Source: Tethya wilhelma
Taxonomy: Eukaryota; Porifera; Demospongiae; Tethyida; Tethyidae
Reading direction: 5' to 3'
DNA length: 64,000 nt
Assembly: GCA_964030475.1 (NCBI GenBank)
Contig: CAXIPT010000008.1
Location: 2,850,937-2,914,936 of the forward strand
The translations under genes were made by a program, and so were the position numbers. Position 1 is the stretch's first letter. Each line of letters starts with the position of its first letter. Below, in pieces: positions 10,801-23,000 of the stretch. The notes beneath the pieces were generated by a model. The model was not told the origin of the DNA and made no database searches. It was given only the letters and a program-made list of their open reading frames with translations.

Positions 10801-13800
10801 AACAGGTGGCAAAAGTAGCTTAGTTTCTTAAAAAAATACTGTCAATAGTTAGTACAATACGCATTTATTACTGAAAATTTTTAAGCAAATAATATTTTCA
10901 GGATTGAGGGTTCACCTTGATCTCAGCATTGTAGCTGCCCCTGCCGCCATAGAGGCCATAGCCCCCCAGGAGGATGTCTGTGTCAGGACTGAACCTGATG
11001 GCTTCCACTGAGGAGGCGGAGTAGCCCCACCCACCTCCATGAGCTGTGTGGTAACAGAGAAAAAAGCACAAATAACTTGCAAGTTATGCACACCAGGCTA
11101 TTCATACAATCTCAGTATAATAACTGTACATAGATACTAAAACCGGGAAGAAGGAAGGAAGGCATGTACATCATAAAATACATTGGCTTTAACTTCCATC
11201 AGCTAGCTTATTGAAGGAAACAGTGGGTAAGTATTATAGGTAAACACACATCTATCCCATTCTACAACTAACTAGTATGATGGGCATTGTGGGGTGAACC
11301 TGCATCAACAAAGGCTTTAAAATCTTCATGCATTGTGCACAGGGATGATGAATTATGTGATAAACCATGGATGACAGAAGATGTCAGTATCAGTGATCCA
11401 CTTGTAAAACTTTTCTCTTGTGTTTTATCTTAAGTATAGTGTTCATTGCTTTTGTACGTAAACGCAAAATTTATCTAATTAGTGCCTTGTTTATGTCTTC
11501 TTAAATTATTTTTGGAGCTTTTAATATAATTTGAGTAACCTAGCTATAGCATCCCCAATTCAGTCAGTGGCGTGATGTTTGGTACAATGTTTCAACATTC
11601 CACTGGCAAACATGCAGATATGCATGCACTTTCAGACTTCATTTTCAGTTATGACAAGCAGTGAACAGAAGTACTAAACTACATGTATCCTGACTAACTA
11701 CAGAGTCTACATATAACAACTAAACACATAATGCTTGTTCTCATTTGTTCATGGCTGTGAAGGTTGGAGAGAATTACTCCTGGATCTTCTTGGCAGACAC
11801 AATTTGGCTGTCCAGATTGGGAACTTGACTACCAGGGCCAAACTGCTTCTTTCACTCCACAACTAGTGGCTCTCCACAGCTCAAGGAGAACTCCTACACT
11901 CCAGCATTCACAATGAAAGAGCTCCCATAAGCAACATCACCAACAGACTTGGTATAGTTGGCACCATCTCCAGAAAAGTTTGGATACTCAAACAAAACAA
12001 GACCATTCTTGTCAAAGGCCTTCACAGAGCGGACGTTAAATCCAAGTGGCTTCAGATCCGCAGTGTCGATGATGACACCAGGCTTGCTGCCTTTGTCAGC
12101 CTTGCCATAGTCGGGGCTGCTGTAGACAATGTACAGAGACTTGCTCCCATCCACCTTTCCACTGTAATAGTGGTGGGATTCAGGGATATCATCCCTGGTA
12201 GAGTTGACTTGCATCACTCTTTCTTTATTGGAAAGAGTGAGAATAGAGTCAGCAGGGCTGCTCATTTTGTCTGCTTGGACCTTTTCTTGAATGGATTTGG
12301 TAGAGATGTTGTCTTGTTGGGCTAAACGCTGCTGCAAACTGGCAGGTTTTATAGCAGCTAGAGGCCACACATTAACAATACCAATTAATTTAACTTCTCA
12401 CATTGCTTTAAGTGTTGTACAGTGTAGACCACCAAAGCTGTTATTAAGTGCATACCTTCTACAACCCTATTAAGTGTTACCCACTAATGGAATCAGATTG
12501 TGTATTATATAATTATATGCAAGACTTCTAATAGTAAATGGATAGGTTTCTTTCACAGGCTAACCACAGTGCTAAAAACAATTTAAATTCCAGTGTATTG
12601 CCAGCCCCATTCACCCATGTGGGTGGTAACTTGTACAATGAAAACATCGTGGGGCGAGACAGGGGAAAATCTTTAGGATCTTCATGCACTGTGCCCAGGA
12701 TTGATGAATTACAGTGATAAACTACAGCCACCTACAAACTGTATGTAGCTGCTCATTTCTCCACACTATCACACAGTGCCAGTCATTCATCGCTTATAGA
12801 ATAATATAGATTTCCCATTGGCAAGCAGGCCGGCATAAATGATGCCATGCAGGAATGATGGAAAATCTTGGCAAAAATTTTGCTCCATTTCAGTTTACTG
12901 TATGCCTTAACATTAGCAAGGCACTTGTCACATGTAATACTTTTCTCTTGTGTCAGTGTTTACTTGCTAGCCCAGGTACTCTGCTAACTTCATCTGCAAG
13001 TTTAGCGTTCATTGCTTTTACGTGTCAATGGAAAAAGTGCAGACTCACCCCCAATGAACTTCAGAAGTCAAGGCTCCTTGGAAAGGAGGTATGGCTTAGC
13101 AAAGAATCAACATGCAAGCACATGCGTGCATGTACTGAAAATTGCATTTTACTTATAGTTATCATTGACTGATAAGCAGCAAACAGGAGTACTCAACTAC
13201 ATGTATCCTGACTAACTACATGTGCAAGAGTCTACGCATAACAACTAAACATATAATGCTTGTTCTCATTTGTTCCTGGCTGTGAAGGCTGGAAAGAATT
13301 ACTTCTGGATCTTCTTGGCAGACACAATTTGGCTGTCCAGATTGGGAACTTGACTACCAGGGCCAAACTGCTTCTTTCACTCCACAACTAGTGGCTCTCC
13401 GCAGCTCAAGGAGAACTCCCACACTCCAGCATTCACGATGAAAGAGCTCCCATAAACAACATCACCAACAGACTTGGTATAGTTGGTACCATCTCCAGAA
13501 AAGTTTGGGTACTCGAACAAAATGAGCCCATTCTTATCAAAGGCCTTCACAGAGCGGACGTTAAATCCAAGTGGCTTCAGATCCGCAGTGTCGATGATGA
13601 CACCAGGCTTGCTGCCTTTGTCAGCCTTGCCATAGTCGGGGCTGCTGTAGACAATGTACAGAGACTTGCTCCCATCCACCTTTCCACTGTAATAATGGTG
13701 GGATTCGGGGATATCATCCCTGGTAGAGTTGACTTGCATCACTCTTTTTTTATTGGAAAGAGTGAGAATAGAGTCAGCAGGGCTGCTCATCTTGGTTTGG

Positions 13801-16800
13801 ACCTTTTCTTGAATGGATTTGGTAGAGATGCTGTCTTGCTGGGCTAAATACGCTGCTGCTGCTGCAAACTGGTAGGTTTTATAGCAGGTAGGGAGACCAC
13901 ACACTAACAATGCCAATTAAATTAATTTCTCAGAAAGCTATCAAGTGTAATATACAGTGTAGATGGTGAAAAGCTTGTTACTAAGTGCATACCTACTACA
14001 ATCCTATCAAGTGCTTACCCATTAATGGGATCAAATTGTTTGTTATACCATAGTATGATTCCTATAATTGTTATACATGTACCATAGTATGATACTGGTA
14101 AATGGATATGGTTTCTAACCACAGTGCTAAAAACAATTCAAGTTCCAGTGCATAGCCAGCCCCTTACACCTAGGCATGTGGGTGCATGGTAACTTGTACA
14201 ATGAAAACATCATGGTGGGAGACAGGGAAAAATCTTTGGGATCTTCATGCACTGTGCTCAGGATTGATGATAAACTAATAGTATATAGTCAGCAGCAAAC
14301 TGCACTGTAGCTGCTCATTCTCCATATGCCACTGTACCAGTCTTTCATCACTAATATGGACTTCCCAAGCAGGCCAGCAAAAGCTTTGCTGTACTTCAGT
14401 TTGCTGTATGCCTTAACAATTACAAGGCACTTGTCACTTGTAATACTTTTCTCTTGTGTCAGTGTTTTTCTTGCTAGCCCAGGTACCCTGCTAACTTCAT
14501 CTGTAAGTATAGCATTCTGAATCATTGCTTTTACGTGTAAATGGAAAAGCCACATCCAATGAACTTCAAAAGTCAAGGCTCCTTGGAAAGGAGGTAGGTT
14601 TAGTATAGAATCAACATGCGAAGGTAAATACTGTGCATGTACTGAACATTGCATTGTAGATTTCATATTCAGTTATCATTGAACAGTGAACAGAAGTACT
14701 CAACTAGCTACAGAGTCAACACATAACAACTAAACACACAATGTTTGTTCTCATTTGTTCCTGGCTGTGAAGGCTGGAGAGAATCACTCCTGGATCTTCT
14801 TGGCAGACACAATTTGGCTGTCCAGATTGGGAACTTGACTACCAGGGCCAAACTGCTTCTTTCCCTCCACAACTAGTGGCTCTCCACAGCTCAAGGAGAA
14901 CTCCCACACTCCAGCATTCACGATGAAAGAGCTCCCATAAGCAACATCACCAACAGACTTGGTATAGTTGGCACCGTCTCCAGAAAAGTTTGGGTACTCG
15001 AACAAAACAAGACCATTCTTGTCAAAGGCCTTCACAGAGCGTGCATTGAACCCAAGTGGCTTCAGATCGGCAGTGTCGATGATGACACCAGGCTTGCTGC
15101 CTTTGTCAGCCTTGCCATAGTCGGGGCTGCTGTAGACAATGTACAGAGACTTGCTCCCATCCACCTTTCCACTGAAATAAGAGTGGGATTCGGGGATATC
15201 ACCCTTGGTAGAGTTGACTTGCATCACTCTTCGGCAGTTGGAGAGAGTGAGAGTAGATTCAGCAGGGTTGCTCATCTTGTCTGCTTGGACCTTTTCTTGA
15301 GTTGATTTAGAAGAGAGGTTGTCTTGCTGGGCTAAACACTGCTACAAACTGGCAGGTTTTTATAGCAGCTAGAAGCCACACATTCATAAATTCAATTTTA
15401 ACTTCTCAGAATGCCATCAAGTGTTACCCAGTATTACAATGTATGACCATCAAAACCTTGTTATGTAAGTGGATACCTTCAACAATCTTATCAAGTATTA
15501 CCCACTAATGGGAATCAAATTGCTAGATATTCAATACACAAGACTTCCTGGGAAGGGAATATGGTTTCTTCCAGGGGCTAACACATTGCTAAAAACAGTT
15601 CCAAGTATCAAATAAGACACCATGAAACAACTATAAATTTCCAAGTATCAATTGGTGCACTCAATATCCAGTACTTGAAAATTACAAAGATGCATTAGCA
15701 CAGTAAGACTACTGAGTACACTCAGCACACACATCAGTGCAGGTATTCAATATCAACAAAACAGGATTCTCCGCCAGACAACACAAGAAACCAGAGACAG
15801 TACATGTACAGTTCACTGGCACTATTGTGGAATTCTAAATAATACACAGCTACAGATAGTTAATGGCAACAGGCATGGAGCTGGTAAACAGGTTCTACTG
15901 ACTGAGGGGAAAACTGAGTACCAAAAAGTGCTGCTGGCACAACATTCACAAGTCTTGGCAAAAAATCTCAACTCCTACTGTGTTTTTTTTATTTTGCTGC
16001 GTACATAATGTAAGGAGCAGCGACTTTTTCTGTAGTGTTTGCTTTCGTCTCTTTAGCTTAATTGAGTGTTCATTGCTTTTGTATATAAGTAGAAATATCA
16101 TAAATCATAGTAGTGCCTTGATTTTTTTTCCCTTTTCCTGTACATTTTGAGTACCCTAGCTACATGTATTTCCTGGTTGTTCAATGCCATGACGTTTGCT
16201 CTAACGTGTTTCAAAATTCCACTCACCATTGAACCTCACGACACAGTTGAATTCATCCTTGTCGTACTTGTGGAGCTTGCTGCCAGCCAGTGTCTCCATG
16301 GTGAGGGGAGGGTGGGTGGCCAGGGTGCTGAGGCAGGAGAGGAGGTTCACCGCCATGTGGGAGCGACTCGTCTGGGCCTCCTTGGACCGGGGGAGACAGA
16401 TGGAGGAGCTCACAATGGTACCGGCTGAATCTGAGGGGAAGTGAGGGAGTGTATGGTGTAATAATGAGAGGGGCATGATGCATGAGGAGTATAAAGGTAT
16501 ATTGCATGTATTTACATCAATAGCATTTCAAGGACAAGAAAAAAAAAGGTGCATTATACATGTAGCCTGTAGTCAGTCACTATGAACAGCTTTAATACTT
16601 GATTCTGGGCCATCAGAACATGACAAGTTGGTATACAGTTAATAAGGAGATTAGCATTTTCATTACTACTTTGCAATGAGCCATCTGAATACTACTACCA
16701 TACTGTTACAGTGCATACCGTACAGTACATAGCTATACTCTGAGTCCCCAACACCCAGTGACTCACTCTCAATGTTGGCAGCAATTGGGTTGAAGCAGGC

Positions 16801-16953
16801 CACCTTGTTCAGATCAGGAGAGTAGCTCCAGAGGACATTGTACTCTGGGTCAATGCACACACCACACTGAGAGAGGTCCTGCTGGCCTTCTCCGTCAAAC
16901 CTAAGAGAGAAGTGATGTACTTTTTCAAATATTGGAGTAAAGAATCGTCCATA

Positions 16954-17010
<57 letters not shown>

Positions 17011-20000
17011 NNNNNNNNNNNNNGTGTGTGTGAGAGAGAGAGAGAGACACTCACTTCTTTGCTCTCAGCTCTTGTCTGTTGATCATGATGACATTGGGTG
17101 AAGATGATGTCACAGATGGTACAATACCTGCATTGTAGAAACAATGACATAATCTTTAAAAATGTTGTGCATGACTATCAGGCCAAATACACTGATAATG
17201 TGTAGCCTTGCCATGAATTGGAATCTATGAATATACATACATGTAATTATTATACACATACCAATGGTCTGTGAGTTAGCAAACACTTTGCAGTTGCGTA
17301 TGGAGGTCTCTGACACCAGTGACTCATCCATGGCGATGAAGGTCTGGTTCCCTTTGGCTCCCACCCAGGTGGCCTTGAAGCCATCACCGAGATTAGGAAT
17401 GGGACGTGGAGTTGAGTTCCACGAGTCGTCATCCCCCTCTTCCTTCTTGCGTCCCAGCTGACCCTCCTGGTGCTTGCCGAAGGTCCACACCTCTCCGTTC
17501 TGAAGGAGGATCACGGTGTGGTTGTCTCCACAGGCAATCTGGGTGGCTGTATCTGGGAGGTCCACTTTCACTGGTTGACCACTGTGGAGTACAAGGGGTT
17601 AATATAATAACTATATACAACACATATACACACATAATATTTAATAAAATATCTTTGTGTATATCGTTATGTGTATACTATAGATGGACATGTACGGACA
17701 ATACCAGCAACTGGTCATAATTAGAGGGGCATACTCACCACACATTGGTGTTTCCTTGGCCCAGCTGGCCATGATTTCCATTGCCAAATGCATAAACTTC
17801 ACCAGAGTGTAAGAGGACAACTACACACACAGAAAACAAAGAGTAATAAAAACTATAGATGTAATGCTCACAGTGTCTCAGTACCCACCAGTATGAAATG
17901 TGCCACAGTCCACTTGCATGGCGGTGAGCTCATCAGGGAAGGAGACTAGAGCTGGCTTCTTAGTGGAGAGGTCAACCTCGGGCGGCTCAGCACTAGCTTC
18001 ATCCTTAGCACCAGAGGACTCCTCTGCATCAACACTCAGCTGACCTGATAGGTAAAGAAACGAGACACACAGACAGTATTTCTGTACATATGGTACCCAA
18101 AGCTAAATGCCTGTGTAATGGAAGCACCACCTGTTATTCTGAGAACAGTCGATTACTACTCCCAGTGGTAAATGCATGCATTGCCAAAAATTTAATGACC
18201 CTTTACCAATATTCTAGGTTGCTAAAAAATATATTTTCAGCTTTTCCATGTACATTATACAAAGACTGTATATGCTATTGCTACGTAGAACATTACATAA
18301 TATTAACGACATTAACAGTTGTCTGGGACATTACGACTGGTACTGAGGTCTCTTGGCTCAGACTAGCAGAGATACCCAGAGAGCCACTGGCACTAGCAGT
18401 GGTCACTGCTCTAGGAAGGTACAGGTCAGTTGGCTATGAGGATGAGCTACAGACGTGAGCACAAGAGCCAACTGATGCATCTTCCTTCCAGATGAACAAC
18501 AAAAAATGATGCATACTCACCCACCCACCCACACCTGCACACTCACACCCACACCCACACTCACACCCACACCCACACACCCACACCCACCTCCAAAAAG
18601 CAGCTGCAATCCCATCGACGATTTATCGTCCTTTTTCTCCTTCTTTTCCTTCTTCTTCTCTTGCTTCTTTCTCACCCGAGCTCTGATCATGTCGATCCTG
18701 TCCATCTCCTCTGGCTCATCTCCGAACTGGAAGCCTCCTCCCCAGTGGTCCTTCTCACCGGCACACACACGACAGCACCCACACTCAGAGCAACCAGAGT
18801 CACCACTTCCACACCCACAGACACTGGACAGGGGGAGGAACAGACACAGATGAGTTACAAGTCACAACTATTATTGTACATATAATATGTATCTGTATAC
18901 GCTGTTTTCACATGTACAGTGAAAGCTGCAATGAGGTGCACTAACCTCAGAGTCACCATGTGTGAAGGTTGCATTTTGCCTGACTCAATTCGTATTCTAT
19001 GTAAAATATAGAGGACAGGAGGAGGAACCTTTCCCCCTTCATTTCACTCTTCTCCTACTTCAGTTTTGAGAATAGCAATCGTTTAATCATGCACCAAAGG
19101 GTGTCTTTCACTCTCTCTCTCTCTCTTTTTTTTCAAATCACTTTTACCTAAATTAATGATGTACTAACAACAGGAAGTAGATATGGCCAATAGTTGTATC
19201 CCCCCCCCTTTTTAATTCTTGTAAATCAAGTACTTAATTATTTTGATGACTACAATTTACATGGAACACACCACAAGATACTGTATAATCAAAAAGCAGA
19301 GGGAAAAAAATTAGGCACACACAAAAAAAAAAACTTATTCCCAGGCTCAAAGGGGAGCCTGGGAATGAGACTAACTCTTCAAATTGTTCACTGTCAATTT
19401 AAGTATTACATACCTATAGTTTCATACAACAGTATTAGTTAATGAAACAGCCACAGAACTTATCGATAATGATATCAGTATAATAATAGTGTAGATTTAG
19501 TACTGACGTGGAGCAGGGGCACACTTGGTTTTATATGAGCCACACTGCCAACTCCCATTAAGGGGCGTGCGAAGGCAAATGAAACAGAACTGTTTTTTGC
19601 ATATCTTACATGTCATTTGTTTGCAGGCATTTTCATGCTGAATGAGTACTTTACAATCTTCATTAGGGCATGCACGAGTGCTGGGGCACTTCACTCCCAC
19701 CACCTCCTTCTCTTCACACGTACGGAGTATACGGATGAATTCTTCATTGGCAGTCTGGCATTGACTGTTTCCACAGAAGTGTTCATTATAGCCATTCTTC
19801 CACTCACGATGACAGTTGAAGCAGAATCGGAAGGTTTTGCCCTTAGACTTTGTACATATACCACACTGCATACTGAACTTGCTTTTGTTTTCCCTGGTGC
19901 AGTAGTAGCCACAGCCAGGACACTGGGTGATGTCTTGGTTGTGTTCACAGAAGTTGCGAGAAAGTCCCTCTTCTAGAAGGCCCAATTCACGTTTGTCAGC

Positions 20001-23000
20001 CCCACCATACTCTACCAGCACATCAATGGTCCACTCACGACTGCAACTAGGACAATGAATCTCGTATTTTCTTTGACCTACTTCAACCCAGCAGTACTCC
20101 ATCAACATTTCAGGGTTGATGGCATGACCACAGGGCATCTTGACCGATGAACCTTCTTCGTGACCAATTACACACATTTCACTTGTATGTAGCTTCTGAT
20201 CAATTCGAGCGAGTCTTTCAGACTGAGAAGCACCACCACGAAGTCTCATGACAAGAACAAGAGTGGATTCATTTTGTAGGCTTGGGTAATCCTCTAGAGT
20301 TTTTCCATCCAACAAGTACTTCCCTGCATAGATGAGCTTAATTTCTTTAGTTGGAATGCCACTCTTTTCCTCTACACGGCTTCTTAACTTGGCAACTTCC
20401 ATTTTCTGTTCAGAACAACAATGAAATTTTATTAAATACTGAAGAATTCTCTCTTAAAAACTTTCATTGCTAAAATTTTTGTGGATTGAAATCCCAAATA
20501 AAGCCTACATGCAGCTTTGTAAACTTTTGTAACATACAGTCAAACTGTATACAAATTTACAAAAAAATTAATTGCTTACCTTTGGTTCAGGATCTGTAAT
20601 GTTAATGGTGTATGTGTTGCCTTGCAAAGACTTGACAAATAGCTGCCACATTGGCATCTTGTATCTTGTATCTATTGTTTTCACCTTGGCTTGCTTGAGC
20701 TAGACTGCTAGAGGTTCACCTGCAGGTAGCCTTTAAATACCCAGACTACTACTCTGCATCAATGTGCAAAAAATACTACTATACATCACCACAACCACAA
20801 CCACAACCATCACCATTACCACTAGCACCATAAGGTGTATCCCCAGGTTGTTTCCCACTACAGCAATGGGATAAGGACAAGACCTCAGAGAAAATCCCCC
20901 AGTCAGAGAAAAAGTAGTGTTTCAGCTCACAGTACTGCCAGCAAACTCCCAGACACATAGAGAGACAAAAATTTGCTTATAATATGATACCATAGCTATC
21001 CCTGCTATGAATAAATACTGGTGGACACAAAAAAAGGCTGCATGAATGTTGACTCCATACTGTCACAGTGATACAAATATGCATACCATAATATTATTAG
21101 TCACCCTATACACTTTTGTGTATTACCATTCTTGTACCATAATATACATATTGTTTGTTGCTTTAAATTGTTTATATTCATATTTTTTCCTACAATCAAA
21201 TCAAACGGTTTATGTGTGTGTACTACATTATTATACTGTGGGTAAAATATTGGCACATTTTATTTTGATAATGTGGACTTTTGACCGTCAAACCAATCCC
21301 TGTCAATAGTTTACAGTAGACCAATTATATAAACAAAATTAATGTGTAGTTCTATTCCAACCTCTTCTAGAGTGCTGTGTTTCAGAAGTTTGACTTTGTA
21401 CAGTGAATGTAGTTCACAGTGAGGTTACTGCTAACTGATATAAAGATATATGCAGTGATGTCATTGTTGGTTGTACATACTTCATGAGTCACCTTGTAGT
21501 GTTGGATTTGTTTCTAATTTAATGAACTCTGAACATTGAATTTAATATTATTATTGTGTAATGATCACGTGTGTATGTCTCATTTTCTAAATGTTGAACA
21601 CATGTCTATGTCAATAGACCTTACCCATAGCCGTGCGTGCCTCCACTTGGTGGCAAGCCAATGTGGAGGTGGCTCAAATCAGAGATGGCTGCTTTCACTT
21701 AAGTTTTGAGCATTTTTTTACCCATAACATAATGCATGACAGTTTAGAGTTCCAGTGTAGATCCATTATGTGGTCCTTTGAGCCAGATGAAAGAGAGAGA
21801 TCTTACTGGAGCATACGGACTAGTTGAATGGCTTGACCCCTGAACTGTGTTGTCAGGGGATGAAGGGGCCGGGGAGAAGCACAAACGTAAGATAAGATCT
21901 GCCCACCAAGGGTCGGCTACTCGAGTAAATGAACAGTGCTTATGAGAATCTTTGATCAGAAGAGCCCAAATTGACCAACAGAAACAGATTATTGTGGAGA
22001 AGTTGGAAACCCTGTCAAGGTTTGATGCTCAGATAGTAGATTTTGCTACTGTTGATAAGTTAGAAGATGAAATTGAACAAGCGGACATAATTTGAGAGAA
22101 ACTGACCTTATGTGTTATTGATATTGAGGGCATTGTAGAGCGCATTGAGCATACCACAAGTGAAGACTCCCCAGCTCGTGAGGAATGTAGGGAATGTTGA
22201 AACAAGGGGTGATGAAGCTTGCTAGAGGATTACGAGTGATACAGTCAGGATGGGTGGGAACTACATGCACCTGTGCTGATAATCAGCCTCCATATTGTCG
22301 GTATAGATGCATGGCTTTTCCTATGTGAGTGCTTTAGCGCTTAGTTGGTTATGGGAGGGAGCTGCTCTTGTTAATTTGTTTCTATTCTTGCTTCTTTAAC
22401 ACTTTGTCATCAATTAATTTTTTTATCACTTTCACAAACAAAATAAGAGTAATAACTATAGTATTTTCATTGTCTATGTTGTTCTGTGTGTGTGTCTGTC
22501 TGTCTGTTACTAGATATCTGAAGAAAGGAAACTCTATGGGTCCAAACGGAAGGTACTTACGTTCATGAATCGAAATTATCTAGAAATTTGTTGTGTAGAA
22601 TCTTGCAAAACGCTGAGATTTGAGGCTTTTGTGCTTCTCTGAGCACTTAGCTTTGAAACCACACCCATTGATCCTACCCCGTGTAGTGTGCGTTATCTAG
22701 AAACAGTAGAGCTTGAATCATGGACTCCTAGAGGGATTTTGGCTGGCTTAGCAGCTGCTTGGACAGGTAAGTTACTCATTGATTGCAGATTGAATATAGT
22801 GAGATAATATTTTGTGTAGAAGTATCCATCATAGTAGGTTAGTTGTGTAAGGTAAAGTCGCTATATTTCGGACTTTTTTTGACAATAATAATCACTGTTA
22901 CAGCAGAGCTTCAGTAATTTTACTGCAAATATGACAGATACTTAGTATAACTCTTCCACTTCATGCCACACAAGTTTCAATGTCTAGCGTTTCTTTTTCT

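Larger units (their letters stand above)
11044..16226 (-). other. MYCBP2 intron hosting the nested crystallin cluster
   Basis: This intron lies between the donor at 16226 (AATG|GTGAGT) and the acceptor at 11044. Apart from three crystallin units of about 1.5 kb, it contains spacer copies near 11400-11610, 12930-13040, 14440-14560 and 16040-16225. The outermost spacer runs up to the flank of the host exon (compare TTTCAACATTCCACT at about 11590 with TTTCAAAATTCCACT at 16210). The duplication therefore copied host intron sequence along with the gene. Nothing else is seen in 15376-16226. Confidence 0.75.

Noticed and set aside
12266..12370. N-terminal extension of crystallin copy 1 (and the like in copy 2)
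   Set aside because: The frame is open to beyond the TATA box, differs between copies and is closed in copy 3, so it is treated as 5' UTR and promoter.
22368..22568. Possible peptide in the LTR interior
   Set aside because: Composition and stops suggest decayed sequence; no recognisable retroelement domain.
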